Of a stretch of 64,000 nt of DNA, positions 44,101 to 54,056 are shown in pieces (position 1 is the first letter of the stretch; each line of letters starts with the position of its first letter). Origin of the DNA: Halichondria panicea. Its lineage: Eukaryota > Porifera > Demospongiae > Suberitida > Halichondriidae. A program made the translations under genes and the position numbers. The notes under the pieces are model-generated. The model saw only the letters and a program-made list of their open reading frames with translations. It was not told where the DNA came from and searched no databases. The stretch spans positions 4,249,542-4,313,541 of the forward strand of contig NC_087377.1 of the NCBI RefSeq assembly GCF_963675165.1. The letters run 5' to 3'.

Positions 44101-46702
44101 TAATCGGCCCCAAAGTCTCATAGCATGCATGGTTGTGTTTGGACCTGCATGTACTAGCAGGACACCTCTGTATTATAGCCACTGTTGGTCTACCCAAGGG
44201 AGGACCAGTATAGACAGATTTTCTAGCTTTTTAGAACCACTGTGATATTACGTTTGATTGCTAAACAGTAGCGTTTGAATTCAAAAGTTAAGAGTGCAAG
44301 ATAAGACTTTGCTAACAGTCTCTCTACTCTTGTATCAGATTAATTTATCCTCCACTCTTCATGCACACACTGCACTCCCATACACACAGAAACCTGCATA
44401 CGGTTCAGCCATTCTGGTAGTGCGTAACCCATTCCACGCTCTAGTGGCCGAGTGGAGCCGACTTGCCGGGAACTCTCACGATCACACTAGCCAGGTGTCC
44501 AGAGACTCTTTCGGTGAGAGAAAATTTAGCGTACAAAATTTTGGCCATTTTACAGAGGTGGCCTTTGTTGTGTTTTGTACACAATATTCATCGACTTATT
44601 TGAAAGTACCCCCCCTCCACTCTATATAGGAGGAAACACAAAGTGGAACTGGTTTATTAAGAGCAAGCTATCCGTGTGGCAGGCGTACTTCAAATACTGG
44701 GTAGTGGGTGCGGCCAATCATCGTGTCCTGGTCGTTCGGTGAGTGTGCGACTATAATAATAGACATGCAGAGAATCAGGGTGTCTAATTATTGGGTATTA
44801 TAGGTCAGGGTCTAATTATGAATACCGTATATGCTCGATCAGAGGCCGCTCTTGTATAAAGGCCGCACTCAAATAGTAGCCTCCCTTGCTAGCAAAATGA
44901 AACATTTAGTAGCCGCTCTCAAATAGTAGCCTCAGTGAACTTTGACTCTAGCATTTCTGCACGTGGCAGCAAAAAAATATTACTATAATTATAGCAGCAT
45001 AGATATAAGAGGGAGAGGGATGGGAATCACTACGTAAATAGCATTGACGATCTGCGTTTCGGTCAATGTTTTCTTCTTTATTTCCTCCAACCCATGCTTT
45101 TAGCTAGTACTAGGCTATAAACTAGCTACTGAGCTCCATGTATTAGCAATGGCTAGTGGAACAGTCACAACAAGGTAGCAGCAATAGTTAGTGAGACCCT
45201 CCAAGCAGTAAAAAGCAGCTTGGACAGCAAATTCTTGAGAGGAGCTCTGTCTGTACCGTTGAGTATTCCAGTACAGTCACAGACATGATAGAGAATTATG
45301 GAAATGTAGCAAAGTTCTGTCGTAAATTACTGTGCCGATACGATGAACCAACTATCAATGAATACAAAGAGACATGTACCTACATTCAATCATTGATGTA
45401 ACTTTCTAAATGGGTACCCAAAAGTCTGCTTTTAAAAACCAGCTTACTAAGACAAAAATGAACATTACTTACCAACCTAAAGCCAAGTGGCTTTGATTTT
45501 ACTTGCATACAATGCCCAGCTACTTAAGAAAGAGGGAATCATTAATATTTTGGGCTCTAGTCACAGCCTCTCCTTGTAGAAGGTACACAAAGCCACTAGA
45601 TAGAGCCGAAACGATAATACAACACTCAAAAAACTGCCTTTGAAAGTTTTCAAGCTCTTGGTGAGATACACAACGCTTCTATATGATGCACAGTAGGCGT
45701 GGATGCTCAGCACAGGACTAAAAGTCCCAGTGGGGAGCTGTGAATGATAGTAATAACATTTCCCGCTGGGTTGGCGGGGTGTCTAGAGCCGAAACGCGGA
45801 TCAACTTTTGGCATTACACAGAAGTGATTGTGCGCACGTGCTCCGTTTCCCATCCCTCTCCCTCTTAAGTTATATCTATGATAGCAGCTAGCTACATGTA
45901 CGTAGCTACAAGTAGCAGCTTGTTAGTGCTTCACAAAGACTTTCTCATGGCAGAGTTCAAGTTTATGCAGGTGAAAACAACTTTTGATGACAAACTAAAT
46001 TATCTGGAGCTAATAAACGCCGCTCTTGAACAGTGGCCTCTCTTGAATTGTAGCCTCCTCTTCCAGAAAATGAAACATTTAGTAGCCGCGGCTCCTGATC
46101 AAGCATATACAGTATGCGTATTAGTTTCCCCAATGCCTGCTATTTTGCAACCGTACTGATGCAACCCTGCATGGGCTACCTGTTCCCATAGATTCGAAGA
46201 TCTGAAGACAGATGTTGTGGCTACGGTTACAAAGATGCTTGATTTCCTCAAGTTCTCGTACAACGATAAAGAGTTGGCAAGGAAGCTAAGCGAGGACTTT
46301 GGAACATTCAAAAGGTACCCTTGAAAAACACCAGCTCTACAGCTTTGTAATTTTTCTGAGAATTTGCTGTTTTAGTACTATCTTTGATGGTCGATAACCT
46401 GGGTTAGGAACAAAGAATGCATCTTGTAGCTCTTTGACAAGCTATATAGGCCTATCAAATCGTTTAAGTTATTGATTGCTTTCGGACCCAAATCTTTTGT
46501 AAAAGCGTGGGCTACTTGCTATTTTGTATTTTGTATTATTATGTGTGCATTATCATTACCTAGGAAACACAAAGATGATCAGTTTGACCACTTCACAGAG
46601 GATCAGAAATCTCTCGTCAGGAACGCTATAAGCAAGTCTATTGACTACCTCCGGGAAAATAACCATGGAAACACTTTAGGTATTGAAGACTATCTGAACT
46701 AA
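41103..46702 (+). CDS. Sulfotransferase gene C, WSCD-like, 623 residues
   Basis: Nine exons: 41103-41130, 41588-42551, 42900-42971, 43304-43458, 43784-43941, 44390-44513, 44630-44738, 46192-46314, 46564-46702; the sum is 624 codons with TAA. Residues about 1-32 (MKVLGKLLRDVLYSRTKLSL then LGITMAMLLLYTF) form a signal anchor. A stem of roughly 290 residues is charged, with a Glu/Arg-rich helix-prone part and a striking Lys-rich run before YPPPKIGTYTC. The catalytic half has LASFPGSGNTWARGLLEKAT (5' PAPS loop) and AILVVRNPFHALVAEWSR (3' site) and ends NNHGNTLGIEDYLN. The lysine block in a Golgi stem is unusual and could bind anionic glycans (inference). Intron 7 contains a 1.3-kb TIR element. 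The last exon is duplicated at 61192-61331. Confidence 0.85.
41309..41486. mobile_element. Diverged MITE, taccgtatagcg family
   Basis: Starts taccgtagctatataactata and ends gatcttaccctctacggta, with gggtataaatgtttgc and its complement inside. Lies in intron 1 of gene C. Confidence 0.55.
44045..44240 (+). mobile_element. Copy of the ~200-bp cagtgaaac-ended element
   Basis: Contains gtctattgtggtgtccctataagcaggtcacc, cagccactgttggtctacccaaggg and accagtatagacagatttt. The middle carries catg and gta insertions relative to the minisatellite unit. Lies in intron 5 of gene C. Confidence 0.65.
44823..46114. mobile_element. 1.3-kb long-TIR element in intron 7 of gene C
   Basis: Outer ends taccgtatatgctcgatcag and ctgatcaagcatatacagta are inverted. 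Inside them gtagcctc/tagtagccgc blocks and an inner pair around gagggagagggatgggaa also mirror each other, so each arm is over 100 bp. The middle has no long ORF and no transposase motif. Related fragments occur near 29500-29560. Non-autonomous. Confidence 0.75.
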
Positions 46703-47870
46703 CCGAATCACAATTTCAAAATCAATTAATCATCTGTACTTTGATACCTGTCTATAATAGCTAATAATTATTGTTTCCCGGGCCATTAATTATTCTAATC
46801 TATAGCTAACAAAATAGTGGTGGTGTACAGTGTCACTATTAAATATAGAATGCAACTTGACTATAACAAATTGGCATGCATGATAGAATTCATGATTACC
46901 ATGTTTGGTTATTTTGATAAGAGTCTACTGTAGTATTAGAAGTAATGCAAACTAATTGACAATAATATGGCTGCATTAATGGAGAGAGAGCAACTACTGA
47001 TCAAGCCAACAGGACACAGCACCACTGTCCCTAACTCCCCTATTGCTAAGCTGATGTACTACTTTCATTGTGTGTGCAGTTGTGTTGCTGATAGCGATGA
47101 CCCCTCTATTCAGCGATTGAGAGCATTCCAAACCAACTACAATTCGCTCTCCAGTGAAGAAGTATCGACACTTCTGACTTTATGCTTAGCTCTCAGCCCC
47201 GACAAGTTGATTAATAGTGTCTTCTTCTTGAATGAAGATATTAATGGAGCAAACAAGTTCTTTGAAGTGAGTGCAGTTTCTACGAAACTTCTTGTTTCAG
47301 AGTCTCTGCTTATTGGAGGGCAGAGGAAGAGAGTGCAAAAAATAATGATGTTCAAGAAAGAGTGGCTAGAGAGGAGCTATAATTATTCAGCCACTGAAGA
47401 GTTTTATACCGTCTACTTCGTGCTGTACCATTTTGTGACCAGATTAGATGTGCATGCCTATAAACACATAATTATAGTGTGATCATTAGGATGGTGAACA
47501 TCTGTCCACATTGTATAATTATACAATCGAAACTCAACATGACATTGTGTATTGTATATACTACTGCATGCATGATTGACGTACAGTACTCCCAAATTGA
47601 GCATTGTACAATATTGTACAATGTATAACAATTAAAACACACATGGCTTGCATGCATGCATGACTCATAAAACGTATAATTATACAATGCATGAACAGAT
47701 GTCTGCACCATCCTATATTCACCATGCATGTTTAATATAGGGCCGGGTGCACATGTACATGCATATGCGTGGTGAACATCTGTCCATGCATTAATTGTAC
47801 AGTAAGAGTATAATGATTTCAACTGGTATATATAAGGAAGTGAATACATTTAAGAACACACAAACAGGTA
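46530..47870 (+). repeat. Segmental duplication, copy 1 (partner 61160-62540)
   Basis: About 1.3 kb, from just before the last exon of gene C through the CaaX-family gene and its 3' flank, is nearly the same as 61160-62540. Differences are mainly short indels (several are 4-bp palindromic units) and a deletion of about 60 bp in the upstream region of this copy's CaaX gene. Confidence 0.85.
46967..47482 (+). CDS. CaaX-family gene, copy 1, tail lost by frameshift
   Basis: Reads MAALMEREQLLIKPTGHSTT through the conserved core (KLMYYFHCVCSCVADSDDPS, LCLALSPDKLINSVFFLNED, GGQRKRVQKIMMFKKEWLER). A 4-bp AATT insertion at 47381-47384, absent from copy 5, then shifts the frame. The result is a 171-residue frame ending in HIIIV. 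The DNA beyond still encodes STSCCTIL and stop in the original frame, so the CaaX box was present before the insertion. It also lacks the conserved upstream block of the other copies. Probably non-functional, or a soluble variant. Confidence 0.7.
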   Translation: MAALMEREQLLIKPTGHSTTVPNSPIAKLMYYFHCVCSCVADSDDPSIQRLRAFQTNYNSLSSEEVSTLLTLCLALSPDKLINSVFFLNEDINGANKFFEVSAVSTKLLVSESLLIGGQRKRVQKIMMFKKEWLERSYNYSATEEFYTVYFVLYHFVTRLDVHAYKHIIIV

Positions 47871-48880
47871 TAGATGAATAAACAAATAATCTATGTTTAA
47901 CCATGCTGTATCAGTTTTACGCAGGATTTGTAGAGTTCTATAATTGTCTATAGGCCCTGATAAATTATGCTCGGAATAATAGCATAATAGGTGTCTAAAG
48001 AATAATTGGGAATAATAGGCATCAATGTCCATTTTTGGTAAAGATCATTACATTAAGTTTTGCATAACGATGTTTTCATGACAAAAATGCTAAAGTTGAA
48101 TATTATATGGATCAATTCAAGTCGGCAAGATAACACTGAGAATCTTGTTATTATATCGTGTGTCAGTTGTTGCTGTGTTTATGCATGTCTACGTCAAAAT
48201 TTTGTATAATTAATATGTCGCATTTTTTGGACTTTTTATGAGAATAATCGGATTTTTTATGAGGCACATTTTTTAAGAATTATATAGAATAATGGGTGAA
48301 AAAAACATTGTTCTACTCAGGGGGAAGAGTCGAGATGAAAGTCTGGCAGCCAGGTGACGTCCAAACGGTCAGTTATTCGTTCCACCAACTTGTCTAGTCC
48401 TGCTTGCACTGCTACTATACTACTGCTACTCTTCCTACTACTACTATACTGCTACTCTTCCTAGCTAGTCAAAGGTTTCTTTTTTTCTTTTTTTTTTTTT
48501 AACTACATATGCACAAAGAGACATCAAAGCTTACATCAAAGGACACAGATTTTTAGCCTACTTGACTGATAAGGCCGTTACCTAGACTACAGTTTGTTTG
48601 TCAGGGAGGAGCTCACATACAACTTCATCTAATTCATCATAACAATTCGTTACCGTTGTTGTAATTTCTACAACAGATTGCCAAGGAAAGAGTTAAACTA
48701 TACTCTCACAAGTGAAGATAACACGTGACCCTTTTCACTCTTGCAATTGCATGTTCGTGTTCACAGAAACATTCAAGTATGCCTGAAGCCCTGAACATGA
48801 TAACATTCACATCACTGCATGTGTCGTACATAATTATAGCGAATAATTATAACTCACACAGACTGACAAGCAAAATTAGT
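47483..48880. other. Flank with inverted gaacatctgtcca motifs; no gene
   Basis: tgaacatctgtcca occurs at about 47495 and 47773 and its partial complement (gaacagatgt) near 47693, so parts can fold. The same layout follows copy 5 at 62190-62465. The rest (47.9-48.9 kb) is AT-rich with a T-run near 48480 and no supported exon. Confidence 0.5.
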
Positions 48881-48969
48881 AACTATGTTGATTCCAATGC
48901 AGGTGGCATTTTTTTCTTCCAAGGGATTGTCCTCGGCACTAGTTTCAGGAGAAAATGTGGACATTGAAG

Positions 48970-50075
48970 TTACAAGATGGTGTGTGCAGAGGTGCGTATC
49001 AGTTAATTTTCTTTACGCCAGAGATGATCATTGGAAACCGAAAGTGGAGAAAATTGCTGGAAGGCGATGTTTATGCTAATCGTTTGAAGGCCTTTGTGAT
49101 TGATGAGGCACATTGTGTGAAGAAATGGTAAGCCACATAACAAATGCACTTGTATATATTATACTCGTAATTATAATCTTAAGTAGGTAAATAATGATAT
49201 AATTATTGTTTTATAGGGGTGAGACTTTTAGGCCTGTCATGGATAGAATTGGTGAAGTGAGAAGCCTATTACCAATAGGTGTGAATGTAATGGCTGTTAC
49301 AGCGACAGCCACAAAAACCATTCGTTACTCTGTCAGCAAGACAATCGGGCTAAAGTCACCCTATGTAATCACAAGATCTCCTTCTAAAAAGAATCTCTTT
49401 TACTGTGTTGGAGTGTTTAATGGAGTTGAAGAAACGTTTCGTCCATTAGCTCGGAAGTTGAAAAATGTGCGTGTTGCCTTCCCAAAAACAATCATTTACG
49501 GTCAGTCGTTCAGTATGTGTGCAAATATATACATTTTTCTTCGGAGAGAGTTAGGCACCAATTTCACAGAGCCTGTTTATGCTCCTGATGTACCCTATTT
49601 CCGCATGGTAGACATGTTTACTAGCGTTACAGATGCTGGGCACAAAACAGAAATTATACAGTTATTTAAGAAAAAAAGCAGCCTGAGAATTGTTATTGCC
49701 ACAATTGCCTTTGGTATGGGGGTAGATTGCGCTGATGTGAGGCAAATAGTTCATGTTGGCCTGCCGGATGACAATAGTTCTTACATTCAAGAAACTGGTC
49801 GGGCTGGCAGAGATGGACATCTGTCATCAGTCACACTACTTCAAGCAACCACTCACCACCCTGTTGATACGGACATTAAAGAATATGCCTCAAACTGTGA
49901 TAAATGCCGACGCGATTTCCTATTCACAGATATGGATAATTACGTTCACAACGATATGGGTAGTAAGTGTGTTTGTTGTGACATTTGTGCCAAGCTATGC
50001 TTTTGTGGTAACTGTGAAACCAATATGATACATTTTACTAAGCTTACTAGATCTACTACTATTTATTTTGATTAA
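48970..50075 (+). pseudogene. RecQ-like helicase, N-terminally truncated
   Basis: Two exons: about 48970-49127 (frame from GAYQLIFFTPEM to FVIDEAHCVKKW; donor gtaagc) and 49217-50075 (acceptor ttatag). Motifs seen in order: DEAH (II), AVTATATK (III), IIYGQSF (IV), IVIATIAFGMGVDCADVRQI (V), SYIQETGRAGRDG (VI), then a Cys-rich zinc-binding region (CDKCRRDF...CVCCDICAKLCFCGNC). The Walker A/motif I part is missing. Just upstream, SGENVDIEV is readable only in another frame, so at least one frameshift exists. RecQ enzymes unwind DNA 3'-5' using ATP; without motif I this copy should be inactive. Its neighbour suggests it belongs to a transposon. Confidence 0.75.
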
Positions 50076-50161
50076 TTGCGCGTGCAATCGTACTTTTTTT
50101 ATAATGCTTGATGATTGGGAAAAGTCGTATTACGCTTTCTTTGAACTGTAAAAAAATCAAA

Positions 50162-50592
50162 CTAAAATTTATCAGGCAATTTGGTTAAAATCCAGGTCAT
50201 TAGTTCATCTTTAGTTTTGGAATGTAGCACATTCCTAACACGTGGGAACGTTAGGTGCTTTCGGTTATCTTCTACTATAAACCCACGAGACTTCACAAGT
50301 TCCTCGGCTCCAACTTCGATATCTGTTTGTGTATTAGGTTTTGCTTGTCTACTACTTGAATGTGTAATACTGTTATCTTCATCAAACTGATCAAGCAGTG
50401 GTGATATTGTGCCGATTGCCCTCCCAGTTCTTTGAATTGCCTTAGCTATTCTATTAACACCTTGAGCTCGTATGCATGTCTTGGCAATTTTATTTAGATG
50501 TTCCATATGTAAATCACCCGCAATATTCATCCCTGGCTTACCATTCATGTTTACGAACCGACTCCATATTAGCTGTGCTGAAAGTAATTTTT
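50162..50592 (-). pseudogene. DUF6589-like C-terminal fragment
   Basis: Minus-strand frame of about 140 residues: SAQLIWSRFVNMNGKPGMNI, then AGDLHMEHLNKIAKTCIRAQG, and a polar tail ending TKLPDKF. The WSRFVN.NG....N...DLHMEHLN pattern is, from memory, typical of the C-terminal part of DUF6589 proteins common in cnidarians, sponges and basidiomycetes. The 5' part is cut off by a (GTAT)n microsatellite at 50593. It faces the helicase tail to tail with an 86-bp gap. Likely a decayed transposon gene. Confidence 0.6.
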
Positions 50593-50636
50593 GTATGTAT
50601 GTATGTATGTATGTATGTATGTATGTATGTATGTAT
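50593..50636 (+). repeat. (GTAT)n microsatellite
   Basis: About ten tgtatgta units, abutting and truncating the DUF6589-like frame. Confidence 0.95.
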
Positions 50637-51365
50637 TATATCAATGTTTCCAGTGAAGAAGTAGTGTTTATAGCTATAGAGTTTGCATGTTTCAGTTTAA
50701 CTGAGAGTGTGCAGTCAATAATAATATTATAATTAATAATTACAGAATATTCACAACCAGCAGTTAAGGCCCAAAAATATGAAAATTGCAGCCTTAACTC
50801 CTCGTTGAGATTGAATTTAATGCATCTATAGGTAGCTAACTAATAATTGAGATGTTTCCAAGTCTATAGATAATGTGATAATGTTACTATATGAGTACTA
50901 GTCAGATCAGTTCCACAACCAAAGCAGTATATGGAGATGGGGTGCGCCATTATTAACGTAGAACAGCACAATAATTAGTGGAGACAGAATCAGAACTGAA
51001 GCCATGTGGACTCTAATTAACACCTGAGCTCTGTGGTCAGGAGCGCGCCAATATTAACAATATTCATAGTTAGTACGCGGTGCAGCAGAACAAATGCTAG
51101 ATAGGGCTGAAACCCGTCCCCCCATTTTTATGGCCGGGGACGGGCACGCCCATCTAGTTTGGGACAGCCAGCACTGCCGGTAACTAGCTGGATCCATGGA
51201 ATAGCGAGTGGCCGTACTTCAGGGTGAGTTTTGTGCAGTAAACATATAGCTAGCATTCCGTGCCAAGCCAAATGGCCGGTATATCGAGGTGGCCGTACTT
51301 CAGGGAGCCGGAATAGCGAGAGTCTACTGTAATTATGTAAGAGCTGCTGGCTGCTTGCATGGCAT
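50637..51365. other. Intergenic stretch, no gene seen
   Basis: Contains two related strings, gagtggccgtacttcagggtgag near 51209 and gaggtggccgtacttcagggagcc near 51285, likely repeat debris. No exon is supported. Confidence 0.5.
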
Positions 51366-52406
51366 TAGCCTCGATCCCAGGCCGAGTTTTCGCTTTTACA
51401 ACGGTTAGGCGAACGGTTACTAGTTGTCTGCGCATGCGTCAAATTTTCATTGTATTTGTGGTCGGCAAAAATATTTATAATCGAAATTTGTACACAGAAA
51501 ATGCACAGAGTGAGTACACAAAAGATGCACACAGAGAGCTGCTTCACAAGGGCCTGGGGAGTTGCCAGTTGTGCTGCAGCACGATTACAGTGCCTCAGGG
51601 CAACTTCAGGATGATTGAATGCCTTCAAATTATGTTTCAAAAAGATTTAGCAGGCTGCTGGACTTCTCTGATTCTAGGCCCCAACTCGTAATTCTTGAGA
51701 AAACGTAGATTCTCTTGATGCCTCTGTCAGTCTGAGCTACCCAGCAACGCTCGAACGAGCAGGTCATACTCCAGTCCTGTAAGTATAGGACAATAATTAC
51801 AAAGACGGTTAAACCCTTACCTCAAACTGTCCAGTCTCGTCCGTTAGTATAGCCAAGCAGAGCACTGTTGGGATAGCTGGATATTAGCCATTGCTCCTGT
51901 ACAGAGAAATAGACATTCTTAATACGCGTAGATCTATATTAAATTTCTCGTATTAAAGTGTCATTGTCGACGAGCTGATGATGGCAGCACCAAGTTCTCT
52001 AGCTCACACTCTTCACTTGATCCACCATATTAATGATGAAACTATAGTCTACCTAGATCTTGCCAAACATGAACAAGATTTGATAGCACAGGGCCCACAC
52101 AAAAATATCTGACCTTAACAAGCTTGACAAAGCTTTATACCTCTCTATACCTCTTCCCTTGTTGTTCAGTCTTCAGAGTAATGTTTTCTAAGCTTCAGAG
52201 AAGAGAGAAGCTTTAGCTAAGAGCCATTCCAATAATGATAAAACGGAAACTAACTTCTAGTACACGATAGTACACGAATATAAATGTCACGAAAGTGAAC
52301 GAGAATATCCATTTGTCAGAATCTGACGCATGCGCAGACAACTAGTACCAAGCCTAGTTGTTTGCCTAACCGTTATAAGCGAAAACTCGGCCTGGGATCG
52401 AGGCTA
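51366..52406. mobile_element. 1.04-kb TIR element upstream of CaaX copy 2
   Basis: Ends tagcctcgatcccaggccga and tcggcctgggatcgaggcta are inverted. The arms continue through gttttcgc...acggttaggc and tagttgtctgcgcatgcgtc for about 75-90 bp. No transposase. A single-end relative (tagcctcgattccagaccgc, then gcgcatgcgc) lies at 19422-19480. It separates gagctgctggctgcttgc from the conserved block at 52431, an order seen without interruption upstream of copies 4 and 5. Confidence 0.8.
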
Positions 52407-52430
52407 CTAGCATCATGGCATGCAGCACTC

Positions 52431-52501
52431 TATAAATTCTGTGTGGACCACACAGTGATTCAGAAAGTGATATATTATAGCTACTGTCTTGTAAATTGAC
52501 A
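52431..52501 (+). promoter_or_regulatory. Conserved upstream block of the CaaX family
   Basis: ataaattctgtgtggaccac, a gtgaaagtgat-like string and ttgtaaattgacaatggctgc are shared with the upstream regions at 53980-54056, 55670-55721 and, inverted, 63660-63715. Copy 5 (61580-61628) keeps the aagtgaaagtg and tgcaaactaattgac parts. The block ends at the start codon. It is a candidate core promoter and 5' UTR, though it may simply be part of the duplicated unit. Confidence 0.5.
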
Positions 52502-53011
52502 ATGGCTGCATTTCTGGAGAGAGAGCAGGTGCAGATCAAGGCAACAGGAGGCAGCACCACAGTCCCTAACTCGCCTATTGCTAAGCTGATGTACTACTTT
52601 GAATGTGTGTGCAGTTGTGTTGCTGATAGTGATGACCCCTCTATTAAACGATTGAGAGCGTACAAAACCAACTACAATTCCCTCTCCAGTGCTGAAAAAT
52701 CTGCACTTCTGACTTTATGCTTGGCTCTCAGCCCTGACAAGTTGATGAATAGTGTCTTCTTTTTGAATGAAGATATCAATGGAGCAAATAAGTTCTTTGA
52801 AGTGAGTGCAGTTTCCACAAAACTTCTTGTTTCAGATTCTCTGCTTATTGGAGGACAGAGGAAGAGAGTGCGAAGTATTATGATGTTCAAGAAAGAGTGG
52901 ATAGAGAGGTACTATCTTCAACCATTGAAAAGTTTCGTGGAGTCCTCTCAAGGGTCCAACCGATTAAGACAGCCAGAACAAGATACTTCGAGCTGCTGTA
53001 CCATTTTGTGA
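52502..53011 (+). CDS. CaaX-family gene, copy 2, intact, 169 residues
   Basis: Single-exon frame from MAAFLEREQVQIKATGGSTT to DTSSCCTIL and stop. The start was chosen because the MAA context gacaATGGCTGC is shared by all copies; an in-frame ATG lies 6 bp upstream. The core is about 115 residues, mixed polar and hydrophobic, with conserved cysteines (CVCSCVADSDDPS) and a basic GGQRKRVRSIMMFKKEW. The end CTIL is a CaaX box, with Leu last and Ile at a2, predicting geranylgeranylation. Cys just before it could be palmitoylated. No signal peptide, so cytosolic face of a membrane. I do not recognise the family. Confidence 0.75.
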   Translation: MAAFLEREQVQIKATGGSTTVPNSPIAKLMYYFECVCSCVADSDDPSIKRLRAYKTNYNSLSSAEKSALLTLCLALSPDKLMNSVFFLNEDINGANKFFEVSAVSTKLLVSDSLLIGGQRKRVRSIMMFKKEWIERYYLQPLKSFVESSQGSNRLRQPEQDTSSCCTIL

Positions 53012-53039
53012 CCTATAGATGTGCCTATAATTTTATACA

Positions 53040-53125
53040 AACATAACCGATAACAGCCAGAACAAGATACTTTAATTTGCTGCATGCTGTATCATTTTTG
53101 ACATAGATGTACCTAAACACATATA
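53040..53125 (+). repeat. Tandem partial duplicate of copy 2 3' end
   Basis: taacagccagaacaagatac...gctgcatgctgtatcattttt repeats the last 60 bp of copy 2 and its flank with an extra catg. Non-coding remnant. Confidence 0.7.
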
Positions 53126-53608
53126 GCTATAACGCTTATATTAACTACTGTCACAGTGTAAAACTTTCTGAGTGTCTTATAATTGTAGCATGCTTCTCAC
53201 AGGACGTGATGATTTTCTTTATATCTGTTGGTGTGTGCTTCACAGAAATTTATGACAACTGAAAAATGGTATAATTTATATAATCATTGCTGCTATAAGA
53301 CTAAGTGTCATCTTCAGTTTGTTCTATCTGCTCCTTGATCTATAGTCATATACGTCAGGATTTAATTAATGAATATGTGTGATACAATGCTAACTCATGA
53401 ACAAATCCTATAGGTAAAAAACAATTAACATACATGCATGCTCATGTGAATGCACTGTAAATATGATGTAAATACATAATACGTATCAACATTTATAATA
53501 TAGAGTGTAAGAAAATGTTGATACTGCATATTAAGTGCGTCGACATTTACTATAGAGTAGTATACAAGTAAATGGATACGCATTACGTAAATAATTATTT
53601 GGCTACGG

Positions 53609-53821
53609 AAGGTGGCCATCTCATACGTGATCAGAGACGTTGAGGAGAAGATAAACCGATCGGGGGTGAACAAGCTCTGCTTTGACCACACCCACCAGCA
53701 CCTACGTTACAATAGTATTTCTGTCAGAATAAAATGTTATGCGTTTGCAGGCACATGCGCATGCATCATTGTAAGAATGGTAGTCCGTACACGATTTCTT
53801 TCTGGTTCCCTTTCGGTTTAG
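53609..53821 (+). CDS. Candidate exon or short ORF, unrecognised
   Basis: Open frame reading VAISYVIRDVEEKINRSGVN, then KLCFDHTHQHLRYNSISVRI, preceded by an acceptor-like cggaag. The first 35 residues have protein-like composition; the rest, to the stop, looks less so. No partner exon found. Could be a captured gene fragment. Confidence 0.3.
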   Translation, partial: KVAISYVIRDVEEKINRSGVNKLCFDHTHQHLRYNSISVRIKCYAFAGTCACIIVRMVVRTRFLSGSLSV

Positions 53822-54056
53822 CTCTGAGTGCCTGGTTCTGGTGTGGATTGCTGGCTTGCTCAGCCTGCTGTACAGATGAGAAGGCTTGCCTTGCCTTGTT
53901 GGCTGCATGACTCAGTAAAACGGTTGGCTGGCTCTATATTGCATGCTGGTGTATTGACCAGGGCGGTATATATATATAGTCACCCATAAATTCTGTGTGG
54001 ACCACAAAGTGAATTAAAATTAAAGTGATAGATATTAACTGCCTTGTAAATTGAAA

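Noticed and set aside
47137-47355. Minus-strand 72-residue ORF conserved in all CaaX copies (also 52672, 55890, 61799 and 63259)
   Set aside because: It is the antisense shadow of the conserved core; its conservation follows from the sense strand.
47483-47849. 125-residue minus-strand ORF in the CaaX 3' flank
   Set aside because: The matching flank after copy 5 does not keep the frame, so it is not coding.
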